This document shows positions 43,601 through 51,611 of a stretch of 51,986 nt of DNA, in pieces. The DNA is from Paenibacillus alginolyticus DSM 5050 = NBRC 15375 (GTDB lineage Bacteria > Bacillota > Bacilli > Paenibacillales > NBRC-103111). Location of the stretch: contig NZ_AUGY01000059.1 in the NCBI RefSeq assembly GCF_000422905.1, positions 1 through 51,986 on the forward strand, in the 5' to 3' direction. The notes beneath the pieces were generated by a model. It did no database searches. It was not told the DNA's origin and saw nothing but the letters and a program-made list of their open reading frames with translations. A program made the position numbers and the translations under genes. Every line of letters starts with the position of its first letter. The first letter of the stretch is position 1.

Positions 43601-43674
43601 TAAGAGTCTCCAGAGACTGCTAATCACCCAGTTTCACCGTTTTCGGGGAAAATAGAAGCTCCTGGAGACTCTTA
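43601..43674. repeat. 13-bp inverted repeat enclosing 48 bp
   Basis: TAAGAGTCTCCAG at 43601-43613 is exactly complementary to CTGGAGACTCTTA at 43662-43674. Located after the GH95 gene and before the GH42 remnant. Possible long-loop terminator or the ends of a tiny non-autonomous element; no coding content inside. Confidence 0.5.
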
Positions 43675-43689
43675 TCCATCGCGATTGTG

Positions 43690-43972
43690 GCCATTACCCG
43701 CATGAGAGGAACATAATTGCTTTATCAAAGCGGAAGCGTGAATTGAATCATGCATCCGTTCTAAGCGATATACCGGCTTCAGCTGCATAATGGTCGATGA
43801 GTTTCTTTACCATCACATTACCGTCTTCACCCATTGGCATTGATCCCAGCATGATGATTTTGCCTTTGCCTCGCCTCGCCTCGGTGATAAACGCTTTTCC
43901 CGGCGTTAGCCCATTTTTGATCATGCCGAAGTACTTCGCTTCATGGCTAATACATTTTTTCCGGGTTCGCAC
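43690..43972 (-). pseudogene. GH42 beta-galactosidase remnant
   Basis: On the minus strand the frame reads LTPGKAFITEARRGKGKIIM then LGSMPMGEDGNVMVKKLID and HYAAEAGISLRTDA. This matches residues near 590-650 of the intact GH42 at 26285 (EKRVGKGKIVMLGSMPEGEQ). After the stop the similarity fades. No start and no catalytic barrel. It is inverted relative to the surrounding genes. Confidence 0.72.
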
Positions 43973-43992
43973 TTTTTTGGAGAGGCAGAATC

Positions 43993-44006
43993 AAAAAAGT
44001 AAGATT
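43993..44006 (+). promoter_or_regulatory. Copy of the AAAAAAGT-MYRATT motif (opposed copy at 43971-43978)
   Basis: AAAAAAGTAAGATT, 59-72 bp upstream of the double esterase gene. A minus-strand AAAAAAGT lies just before it at 43971-43978, so the two form a divergent pair. Confidence 0.5.
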
Positions 44007-44064
44007 GCCGGAAAGCTTTGGATCATTTATTGTTTAAACAACGTAATGGAGAGGAGACTAAACC

Positions 44065-45378
44065 ATGAATATATTTCTAGCAGGTGATTCCACTGTTCAG
44101 ACTTATGATGCAAGTTCTGCTCCTCAGGCAGGTTGGGGACAGTTTATTGCAAACTACTTTACCACTGAAGTCCAATTCTTAAATCGCGCGATCGGCGGCA
44201 GGAGCTCAAAGTCTTTTATTGCGGAAGGACGATTGGATTCGCTCCTTAATGAGCTGAATGAAAACGACTATCTGTTTATTCAAATGGGGCATAATGACGC
44301 CACCGAAAGCAAGCCGGAACGGTATACCGATCCATATAGCGACTTTAAGCATTACCTGAATATGTATGTCCAAGTTGCGCGAAATCGCAAGGCAACCCCG
44401 ATTCTGATTACACCGGTGGCAAGAATGCATGACAATGGCGGTATTTTTGTCAACGATTTCCCGGATTACTGCAACGCGATGAAGCAGTTGGCAAGCGAAG
44501 AAGATGTACGGCTTATCGATCTTATGACGATGAGCCTTAATTATTATACGTCCATTGGATATGACGAGACGTTAACTTTGTTCATGGCCTCATTGAACGG
44601 TACTGATTTTACGCACTTCACCGAAAAAGGCGCAGACCGAATTGCTAGGCTCGTAACGCAAGGGGTAAAAGAGCTTCAGCTTGATATCTCCAAACATGTA
44701 CTTCTTAAGGATAAAGCGAAGGTTCACTTATTTTTAGCCGGCGATTCCACGGTGGCCGATTATCCGGCCTCTCAAGCGCCGATGGCGGGTTGGGGGCAGA
44801 TGCTGGGCGCCTTTTTTTCTGATGAAGTTGTCATTCAGAACGAAGCGCGATGCGGAAAAAGTTCCAAAAGCTTTATCCTCGAAGGACATTTTCAACGGAT
44901 TGTGGGAAAAATCGGAAACGGCGACTATCTTTTTATCCAGTTTGGTCACAATGATGAAAAACCGGACGGGACGGAGCCTTTTACAACGTTTCAATCTTTT
45001 CTGTCGCAGTACATAGATATGGCCCGGCAAAAAGGAGCCACACCGGTTCTAGTCACGCCCGTGCATCGGAGACGTTTTGACGAGGCAGGAAGACTGGTTA
45101 ACACCCACGGTGAATATCCTGCCGCGATCAGGGAGCTGTCCGAATTGCGGCAGGTACCGCTGATCGATCTATGTGCGGCTACGGAAGGCCTTTACCAATC
45201 GCTGGGGCCGGAAGACTCCAAGCAGCTTTTTGTCTGGTTTACTCCGGGAGAACACCAAAATTATACGGAAGGAGTGGAGGACAACACCCATTTTAGCGAG
45301 TATGGCGCGAAGGAAGTGGCTCGTTTGGTTATCGAACGGATCGCGGATATGGGGCTTCCTTTAACCGCCTGCATGTGA
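44065..45378 (+). CDS. Tandem two-domain rhamnogalacturonan acetylesterase (CE12-CE12)
   Basis: 437 residues made of two complete SGNH esterase domains in one frame. Domain 1 (about 1-210): NIFLAGDSTVQTYDA, GGRSSKSF, QMGHNDATESKPE and FTHFTEKGADRIA. Domain 2 (about 222-437): LFLAGDSTVADYPASQ, CGKSSKSF, QFGHNDEKPDGTEPF, NTHGEYP and NTHFSEYGAKEVA. Both keep all catalytic residues. Domain 1 is closest to the protein at 2598, domain 2 to the SGNH part of 24350, so this is a fusion of two distinct subfamilies rather than a simple internal duplication. No signal peptide. ATG 44065 follows GGAGAGGAG. Two specificities, for example different acetyl positions, are possible. Confidence 0.88.
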   Translation: MNIFLAGDSTVQTYDASSAPQAGWGQFIANYFTTEVQFLNRAIGGRSSKSFIAEGRLDSLLNELNENDYLFIQMGHNDATESKPERYTDPYSDFKHYLNMYVQVARNRKATPILITPVARMHDNGGIFVNDFPDYCNAMKQLASEEDVRLIDLMTMSLNYYTSIGYDETLTLFMASLNGTDFTHFTEKGADRIARLVTQGVKELQLDISKHVLLKDKAKVHLFLAGDSTVADYPASQAPMAGWGQMLGAFFSDEVVIQNEARCGKSSKSFILEGHFQRIVGKIGNGDYLFIQFGHNDEKPDGTEPFTTFQSFLSQYIDMARQKGATPVLVTPVHRRRFDEAGRLVNTHGEYPAAIRELSELRQVPLIDLCAATEGLYQSLGPEDSKQLFVWFTPGEHQNYTEGVEDNTHFSEYGAKEVARLVIERIADMGLPLTACM

Positions 45379-45394
45379 AAGGAAGCGTAAAAAC

Positions 45395-45710
45395 ATGTTC
45401 TGGAACGAATTGTTAATGAAAATGATATGTGTTGGATTTCAAAATGGAAGGACAGGCCGTTGTCAGCTTTCCGCTGAATCGAATGCGGATGGAAAACAAG
45501 CTTGATCCCATGCTCGGACAACAGTCAAATTTTGTTTATTGAGCGGAGCTTTCATACGTGCAATTTGCGTAAAAGCTATGGCTTTCATCTGGTTTCGCAG
45601 GGCGGGGATCCGATCCCGTCAGTCTCCGATGCCAAGGGACCATACCGGATGAAATTGTTTAAATCGGAGAGAGATATTTTATTTGCTATTAATGATAATG
45701 GCTCCTCTAA
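45395..45710 (+). pseudogene. YesU-like (DUF1961) remnant
   Basis: Two frames together resemble DUF1961 (YesU) of pectin loci. The first reads MEGQAVVSFPLNRMRMENKL then DPMLGQQSNFVY followed by TGA where Trp (TGG) is expected. The second, in another frame, reads LRKSYGFHLVSQGGDPIPSV then SDAKGPYRMKLFKSERDI and LFAINDN before drifting. At least one frameshift and one nonsense change, with the middle and end missing. It lies between the double esterase and the PL22 gene, where yesU-like genes are found in related loci. Confidence 0.65.
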
Positions 45711-45779
45711 TAGCCGAATACGCCAATTTAAACGTATATTCGATTTCGAAAAATCCAAAAAAGGATGGGTGCTGCTAAT

Positions 45780-46991
45780 ATGGGGAATTTACGCGAGAAT
45801 GAATTGATTACATCTGCAAAAGGAAGAATGTGGCCAGCAGAATGGAGTATCACGAACGATCTGATAACGGGCATTCCGATGCGTCAACTGACCAATTATA
45901 TGTCGCATAGTTTTCACCTTTATTTTACCAACAACGGTTGGTATGATGATGGCAATAAGCTATTATTAGGATCCGACAGAACCAATTGTACGAATTTGTT
46001 CAGCATCGATTTGAATAACGGCGAAATGATGCAATTAACCGATTTCCGGGATAGTGAAATGGCAGCTATTCAGAATGCATTTATAAACCCAATGAAGAAT
46101 GAGGCCTATTTCAGTAAGGGTAAACAGATTATTTCGATTGATTTGGAGACCTTGGAAGAAAAAGTTTTATACGAGGTTACCGGAAAATACGTTTTGGGTA
46201 ATTTGAGTTGTACATCAGATGGCAAATGGATATGCACATGTGTGAAAGAAGACCTATCCGACCGTATTCAAACGATACTGGGAGCGGGGTATATTGGATT
46301 TGAAGAAACTGCGAAAGCGATGCCCCACTGCAAAATCGTTCTAATCCCTGCAGCAGGCGGCGAGGCCAAAGTCATTCATGAGGAACATCGATGGATCGGT
46401 CATGTGAATACATCGCCTACGCAGCCTCATCTTTTGTCCTTCTGTCATGAAGGCCCATGGGATCTTGTTGATCACCGAATTTGGTGTTTGAATATTCAAA
46501 CCGGAGAACACTGGAAGATTAGAGCTTCCGAAGACAATGTGTTTGTCGGTCATGAGTATTGGCATGACGATGGAGTTCGAATAGGCTATCACGGGTATAC
46601 GGAATCCTTGCAAAACAAGGACGGTAAGTTCATCGGCTCGGTTCGATACGATAATACCGAATGTGATGAAGTGGCGTTCCCTTTCCAGAATATGCATGTA
46701 CACTCGAATGACTCGAGCTTAATCGTGGGCGACGGCCAGCAGACAAGTGCCTATCATGGCGATCAGTTCCAGGATACGATCTGTTTATGGAAGAAAATAG
46801 ACGATAAGTTGGATGGTCCCCGAATTTTATGCAGGCATCGCGGAAGCTTTCAATCTCAAAAGCTTCATGTACACCCGAGATTCAGCCCCGATGGCACAAA
46901 AGTGTTGTTTACAAGCGATATGACGGGATATGGAAATCTGTATATAGTCGATGTGCCTGAGTTTGAAACTTTGCCAAAGCAGCCTTTGTAA
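45780..46991 (+). CDS. ogl: Oligogalacturonate lyase (PL22)
   Basis: 403 residues from ATG 45780. Second complete PL22 propeller of the window, clearly related to that at 7081: MWPAEWSITNDLITGIPMRQ, FCHEGPWDLVDHRIW, VGHEYWHDDG. Mn ligands in NMHVHSND and QKLHVHPRFSPDG, then FTSDMTGYGNLYIVDVPE. Cytoplasmic, no signal peptide; cleaves short galacturonides. The frame opens at ATG 45765, which sits directly on the AAGGATGGG RBS, so 45780 is preferred. A decayed CE4 gene follows 17 bp later. Confidence 0.88.
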   Translation: MGNLRENELITSAKGRMWPAEWSITNDLITGIPMRQLTNYMSHSFHLYFTNNGWYDDGNKLLLGSDRTNCTNLFSIDLNNGEMMQLTDFRDSEMAAIQNAFINPMKNEAYFSKGKQIISIDLETLEEKVLYEVTGKYVLGNLSCTSDGKWICTCVKEDLSDRIQTILGAGYIGFEETAKAMPHCKIVLIPAAGGEAKVIHEEHRWIGHVNTSPTQPHLLSFCHEGPWDLVDHRIWCLNIQTGEHWKIRASEDNVFVGHEYWHDDGVRIGYHGYTESLQNKDGKFIGSVRYDNTECDEVAFPFQNMHVHSNDSSLIVGDGQQTSAYHGDQFQDTICLWKKIDDKLDGPRILCRHRGSFQSQKLHVHPRFSPDGTKVLFTSDMTGYGNLYIVDVPEFETLPKQPL

Positions 46992-47007
46992 AGAATAGGT
47001 GTATGAT

Positions 47008-47407
47008 ATGCCCAAAATCATGCTGGTTTTTCCCCATGGAAAGCATAAAGTGTTGACGATGAGTTATGACGACGGGAAAACAGCCAACAACCGGCGTGTG
47101 GAGATTTTCAATAAATATGGGATCAAAGGAACATTCCATCTGAATTAGGGTATTGTTCGGCACAGCCGATCGCATATCGGAAGAGGAGGTCACGACTCTT
47201 TATCAAGGACACGAAGTCTCCGCGCATACAGTAACGCAAGCCTACATGCCATCACTATGCAAACTTGATGAATTTGGCGGAAACCTTTGTCAACCTGAAT
47301 AAAACGCAATATTTGTATATGATGTATGTCTGGGGGCACAGCTACGAGTATCTGTTGGCTGAACGTTGATGATAAGATAGTAGAAGTAAAAGGCGGCAGC
47401 CATAAAA
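47008..47407 (+). pseudogene. Polysaccharide deacetylase (CE4) remnant
   Basis: Eroded copy of the gene at 3257. It reads MPKIMLVFPHGKHKVLTMSY then DDGKTANNRRVEIFNKYGI and KGTFHLN before TAG 47146. In other frames come ISEEEVTTLYQGHEVSAHT, then after a deletion NLMNLAETFVNLNKTQYLYM and MYVWGHSYEY, and after another deletion DDKIVEVKGGSHKI. One nonsense codon, frameshifts and two internal deletions. An AGGTGT-type RBS still precedes its start. Confidence 0.85.
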
Positions 47408-47411
47408 TTAG

Positions 47412-47724
47412 CCATGCAAGATCTGTGGACGACACCGCATCTACTCGCTGATGTATATTTACGTCAGTATGGATCGGCTGGGCAAGGCGCTCACAGTTGG
47501 AACCGATGAAGGGTCTTGCCAAGACCGTAAAAAAGCATGAAGAAGGCATTCTTCGCTGGTTTCATAGCAGAATGTCAAATGGCCTGCTCGAAGGAAAAAA
47601 TGGACTTGTGCAAGCAGCTAAACGAAAAGCTCGCGGTTACAGAAACGTTCAAAACCTGATTGCCATGGTGTACATGACCGCTAACAAACTTCGGCTTCCA
47701 GTACTTTCAGCACGCAGATCCTAA
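47412..47724 (+). pseudogene. ISL3-family transposase 3' remnant
   Basis: The C-terminal part of an ISL3-type DDE transposase: WFHSRMSNGLLEGKNGLVQA then AKRKARGYRNVQNLIAMVYM and TANKL. The Glu of the LEGKN motif is the last catalytic residue. The N-terminal three quarters are absent; the readable frame from ATG 47497 is not a natural start. It abuts the CE4 remnant, so this element or its excision may have caused the deletions there. Confidence 0.75.
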
Positions 47725-48056
47725 ATCCGTCTTTAACCCTTCCCCTTTTATACCAGTTTTTAAGAATCTCCTAATTTCAGGGGTAACTATGAGCCTATTT
47801 TATGTGGCCTTACCCATCCAGTAGAGCGAAGAGCTCTTTAATAAAAGTAGTGCTATCAGAAATTAAAATAACGGATAACATAACCTGAATAACAGATTAA
47901 AGGCTGCCGGCGGCGATTCATCGGCAGCCTTTTGTTCAGCTATACCAGCTAATAGCTTGTAGATTAGTAACATACCGATTAACAATTTTCTCGGATGCAG
48001 ATTATGATTAATTAATCGATGATGGACACAGTCCTCTTTATAAAGTTTTGGAAGAA
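47725..48056. other. Intergenic region with one hairpin
   Basis: About 330 bp without a gene between the ISL3 remnant and the LacI-type gene. Only the hairpin at 47901-47934 stands out. Confidence 0.5.
47901..47934. terminator. Rho-independent terminator
   Basis: AGGCTGCCG at 47901-47909 pairs with CGGCAGCCT at 47922-47930, followed by TTTG. It can serve the plus strand and, more weakly, the minus-strand LacI-type gene that ends at 48057. Confidence 0.7.
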
Positions 48057-48785
48057 TTATCTAGAGCTTTCACGAATTTTCAACTCTGTCGGAACTAAAA
48101 CTTTTTTGGTCAAACTGCGAACTTCCTCAATTTTTTCAATCAGTGTCTGTACGGCGACCCTACCCATATATTCCGTGAGGATTTGTACGGTAGTTAACGC
48201 AGGAATGGTATATCGCGTCATTTGGTGGCCATCAAAACTTACGATGCTGAACGTCTCGGGTATCGGGATGTTCTTCTCCTTCAGGAAGTCCAGCGCCCCA
48301 ATCGCAAGAGGATCGTTGGCTATAAAAAAGGCCGAAGGCAGCAGACCGTCATTAATCGCTCGCTCCATTAATTTGTATCCGCTCTTGAGACTGTTCTCGT
48401 CTACGTACATCCGCGAACTATTAAATTCAGTGAATTTCGACATATACCGCAGAAAGATTTGATATCTTCGCTCTTCCATATCTATATCCACGCTTTTGTA
48501 ACTTCCTATGTAACCAATGTCTCGATGCCCCAGCTCCGTAAGATAATTTAGCGCTGAATGGATGGCGCGCTTCGTATCAAACCAAACGGAGTCGTATTTG
48601 TTATCATCTGGGCACCTCCCGATGATCAAAATATGATCCGTATGGAGCGAAGCTAACATATCCTTAATCTCTTCATTCGTATAGTTCCCCTGTATAATAG
48701 CCCCATGTAAATTTTCAAAGGCGACGTTTGAAACATTAAAGACGTTGACGATATCGATTTCGTATTGTGAACAAAATTTTATCAA
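48057..48785 (-). pseudogene. LacI-family regulator lacking its DNA-binding domain
   Basis: 242 codons covering the sugar-binding core of a LacI/GalR regulator: ALNYLTELGHRDIGYIGSYK, AFFIANDPLAIGALDFL, FSIVSFDGHQMTRYTIPALT. It corresponds to the family from about residue 90 onward. The N-terminal helix-turn-helix and hinge are absent: upstream of 48785 the sequence belongs to an unrelated plus-strand gene fragment, so a deletion or insertion has removed them. The frame itself is intact, so it is a recent truncation. Its original target is unknown. Confidence 0.75.
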
Positions 48786-48789
48786 TGTC

Positions 48790-49070
48790 GCTGCGGATGA
48801 CCCTGCCTTTACGACAGATCGTTTTTACGAGTGCCAATCCATAGAAGAGCTCATTTCAAAATTTCGCCAAGGTAACTGGCCACTTGGAACTGCATTATTT
48901 TATGATGATCTGTGCTGTGTTCACAGATCAGCTCAGGTGATGAATATCTCACTATGTTAGATAGCACCCCATTTGATAGCATAAGTTTCCAGCGAATTCT
49001 AGCGCGTATCGGAGATACCGGGATGAAGGAATACATTACATCACTCCTTGCTACTCCAGTTGACCATTAA
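48790..49070 (+). pseudogene. Unrecognised small protein gene, truncated and frameshifted
   Basis: Reads VAADDPAFTTDRFYECQSIE then ELISKFRQGNWPLGTALFYD and DLCCVH in one frame. After a single-base shift near 48918-48924 it continues in another frame as SGDEYLTMLDSTPFDSISFQ then RILARIGDTGMKEYITSLLA and ends at TAA 49070. The two parts fit one protein of about 95 residues. I cannot name the family. Its 5' end abuts the truncated LacI-type gene. Confidence 0.5.
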
Positions 49071-49241
49071 TTGTGAGCCTGACTACACGCTTGTCGAACT
49101 ATTCTTTGGGTGAAAAATATTCGGATATTCTCAAAAGGTGCATGCAAGTAGGAGATTTGAGAATTTTGGCGAATAATTTGGAAATGAGATTTACGGAGAC
49201 ACGATCGATCTGTAGTTTTCAAGAGGAGGGCTTACGGCATT

Positions 49242-49829
49242 ATGAATGAACAAGACACCGAGCAGGAGCAGCAACCGACAACTGATCGAACCGCATTGTT
49301 AAGCTTTCTCGAAACAATGAGACGCGACTTTGATAACGGTTTACTGCCTGCACGCAATGCTTACCCAGGACCTCAAGGATGGATAGGTCCATGGCTCATG
49401 CGTTCGATACTAGGTTTACAATATCAAAAACCTACGGATGATACCGTAAATAAGTTGATTAGCTTTGGATCAAATCACTTAGCTATATGGAGTGCAATTT
49501 CCCTGGCTATCACCGGTAGTGTTATTAATACCTGGATTCCATCCATGTTTCAGCCTTAGCCACGAACCATTGGAATTCTGTTTTTCATCATTGCTTTAAT
49601 TTTATCGCTTCGTGCCAACTATGTACGTATGCTAACCATTGGTGACCCTTATTTCACACCGGTAGCTTACAAGATGTTTCGGCCTAAAGAGCATGCTATG
49701 TTCTTAAATTACATGAAAGAAAACACAAACACGTTCGAGACTCTTTCGAAATGGGTACAAATGTCTATCAAGAGCATTCTCTCGATGGAATTACCCAGTC
49801 TTATCAAACAATCATTAAGGATCTCATGA
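49242..49829 (+). pseudogene. Two-TM membrane protein with in-frame amber codon
   Basis: Starts MNEQDTEQEQQPTTDRTALL behind GAGGAGGG. A soluble N-terminus (about 75 residues, RRDFDNGLLPARNAYPGPQG) leads into a membrane segment, HLAIWSAISLAITGSVINTW. TAG at 49557-49559 interrupts, but the same frame continues with a second membrane segment (TIGILFFIIALILSL) and then VRMLTIGDPYFTPVAYKMF, RPKEHAMFLNYMKENTNTFE. From about 49751 the coding signal moves to the frame of the next entry, so the last residues of this frame are probably spurious. I do not recognise the family. Either a broken gene or a recoded one. Confidence 0.5.
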
Positions 49830-50419
49830 AGGATGTTGAGGTATTGAAAACCTCTTTAGAGGAGCGAGAGCGGGATTTAGAAGAAGCAGAGGTGGACATT
49901 GATCTCTTGAATCAGCAAATATCTTCACTCTATGAGCAGCTCATTGTAAATGAAGATGGATTCAATGCGGCGATCGATGTTTTGTTTCGGCTAAGCAACT
50001 TCAGAGACTCCCTTTTCAATATGAATGATTTAAGAATCTTAACAAGCTTTTCCCTCTATGAAGTGCAGGGCGAGGACCTGTATATGCTAGGCGAACAAGG
50101 GACCACAGAGACCCCTATTCACATCAATGTCAACGATCCTAGCTATGCGCATTACTTATCCATTAAATTATTTCATAGTGACAGAACAATCGAGTATGCA
50201 ACAAGCGATCGCGAAGGACGAACTGTAGCTAGTTACCTTCTTAAGCTGCCCTCTCAACGAGTCCTCATTTATAATTTCCACTATGACTCTACAAACCAAT
50301 CCGTTCGTGGTATAATAGACTCTAAGGAAATGTACCGTTTCATCCGGATTATTTGTATCCATCTGGAAGAAAGAGGACTCTTACATAAGGAAGGTGGCCG
50401 ACATGCAAACGAAGCTTGA
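49751..50419 (+). CDS. Coiled-coil cytoplasmic protein, possibly the C-terminal part of the upstream membrane protein
   Basis: 222 residues. After about 30 residues there is a strong coiled coil (KDVEVLKTSLEERERDLEEA, EVDIDLLNQQISSLYEQL), followed by a mixed alpha/beta domain (INVNDPSYAHYLSIKLFHSD, SQRVLIYNFHYDSTNQS) that looks like a small ligand-binding or GAF-like fold. ATG 49751 has no Shine-Dalgarno site and overlaps the upstream frame by 79 bp. Together with the upstream frame it would form a membrane-anchored protein of about 390 residues if one amber codon and one frame change were repaired. Function unknown. Confidence 0.6.
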   Translation: MGTNVYQEHSLDGITQSYQTIIKDLMKDVEVLKTSLEERERDLEEAEVDIDLLNQQISSLYEQLIVNEDGFNAAIDVLFRLSNFRDSLFNMNDLRILTSFSLYEVQGEDLYMLGEQGTTETPIHINVNDPSYAHYLSIKLFHSDRTIEYATSDREGRTVASYLLKLPSQRVLIYNFHYDSTNQSVRGIIDSKEMYRFIRIICIHLEERGLLHKEGGRHANEA

Positions 50420-50606
50420 AGAACGTTCTGTTGATCAATTAATCACTAGTAAACAAAGAGCAAATCAGATCATGAATGATGTTAACCAAGTTCTTTTGTC
50501 TAGCATGAAGCGGCGCGCTGCTTCCGATCTACGACAACAGAAAATCGATGAGACCATTGATAATATGGAAGAATCGTTTAAAAAACTCCAACGACTTGCT
50601 AAATAA
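50403..50606 (+). CDS. Small helical protein, unknown function
   Basis: 67 residues, MQTKLEERSVDQLITSKQRA then NQIMNDVNQVLLSSMKRR. Entirely helical and charged, likely coiled coil. ATG 50403 follows AAGGAAGGTGG and overlaps the end of the previous gene by 17 bp, so translation is probably coupled. A hairpin terminator follows. Related in pattern to the 54-residue protein at 50719. Confidence 0.65.
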   Translation: MQTKLEERSVDQLITSKQRANQIMNDVNQVLLSSMKRRAASDLRQQKIDETIDNMEESFKKLQRLAK

Positions 50607-50617
50607 ACCATACTCAA

Positions 50618-50645
50618 AGAAGCCTGAAACTAGGCTTCTTTTCTA
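50618..50645 (+). terminator. Rho-independent terminator
   Basis: AGAAGCCT at 50618-50625 pairs with AGGCTTCT at 50632-50639, followed by TTTC, 12 bp after the small helical protein gene. Confidence 0.78.
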
Positions 50646-50718
50646 TTTACGTATAAATCGATAAAATCTGACCAAAATGACTACTACCAAGTATTTCTGA
50701 AAGGTAGTGGGTCAACCT

Positions 50719-50883
50719 ATGTCATTGAAAGATAATATTATCCGCGGCACATTTCGTACTAGTGAGAATAATCTAAAATCCTCACGCGAGAAAACTGATA
50801 AGATCATGAAAGATGTAGAACGGATACAAAAGAGAATTTCAGATAGACGAGCTCAATCTATGAAAAGACCTCCTCAAAAATAG
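50719..50883 (+). CDS. Small helical protein, unknown function
   Basis: 54 residues, MSLKDNIIRGTFRTSENNLK then SSREKTDKIMKDVERIQKRI. The KTDKIMKDVERIQKRISDRR part parallels RANQIMNDVNQVLLSSMKRR of the protein at 50403, suggesting a paralogous pair. No strong Shine-Dalgarno site (AAAGGTAGTGG about 10-19 nt upstream). Too short to be certain. Confidence 0.45.
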   Translation: MSLKDNIIRGTFRTSENNLKSSREKTDKIMKDVERIQKRISDRRAQSMKRPPQK

Positions 50884-51227
50884 AAAATTAAATTATCTCC
50901 ATGTATACTCGTAAGCAAAACAAGTGCTTTTCCTTTCGGGGCGAAAATGACTGGAGACGAAATCCGCCCTCAGCTTCCCGACAGCTTTTTCAATTTCCAT
51001 AATTTAAGTACCGTATTTGAGATGGTCAGGTTGGACCGGCTTATCTGAATATCGCAATCATGCTCATTATGACGATCGTAGCCTGTAGGAGGACAAGAAT
51101 AGTGGCTTTCATCAAATTTCAAATGTGTTGTTAGCTATCCGTGAATGGATAGCTTTTTTTATGGTCTAATAAATCATTCAATATACTATAAATAATAAGA
51201 CGACACATTATAGTGGAGGTTTCAGGC
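50884..51227 (+). other. Intergenic region with terminator
   Basis: No intact gene. An open stretch from ATG 50948 (MTGDEIRPQLPDSFFNFHNL and a few more residues) to a TGA near 51050 may be a remnant; I do not recognise it. A terminator lies at 51133-51160 and the RBS of the next gene at 51214-51218. Confidence 0.4.
51133..51160 (+). terminator. Rho-independent terminator
   Basis: AGCTATCC at 51133-51140 pairs with GGATAGCT at 51147-51154 and is followed by a run of seven T. No intact gene ends just before it, so it probably served a lost gene. Confidence 0.8.
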
Positions 51228-51440
51228 ATGAATCTTAAAAGAGCTAAACGGTTAGGCTTATTTTTGCAAATAATATTACCTATATCTGTTGTTATGCTTA
51301 AATATTTTGTAGAAATGAATTACATTTGGCTAGAATTTGGTCTAGTTGCTATCATTTTTTGTGTTTTTATGTGTTTACTTTTTGTTTCAGAAAATACAGA
51401 TGCACAACAGGTTCAGGAGAAAAAGAGGTTACGAAATTGA
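51228..51440 (+). CDS. Small membrane protein, unknown function
   Basis: 70 residues with two hydrophobic segments, LGLFLQIILPISVVMLKYF and LEFGLVAIIFCVFMCLLFV, and a charged C-terminal tail (VQEKKRLRN). ATG 51228 follows GGAGG with 9 nt spacing; the frame opens at 51213. No recognisable family. Confidence 0.6.
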   Translation: MNLKRAKRLGLFLQIILPISVVMLKYFVEMNYIWLEFGLVAIIFCVFMCLLFVSENTDAQQVQEKKRLRN

Positions 51441-51611
51441 TTATTGAATATAGATTGGTTCCCTGTACGAAAAAATGAAGGAAAATAAAGTGTTGGACAG
51501 AAAAAATTATAGATTGAGAAAATAAAGTATTAGACCCCAGTTCGGCGTTAAGCTCACGGGAGTTTAATGCAGAAATAACATCCTCATTTATAATCTTAAT
51601 TAGGGTAAAAT

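Noticed and set aside
47497..47724. Independent small protein of 75 residues
   Set aside because: It is the C-terminus of an ISL3 transposase without its upstream part.
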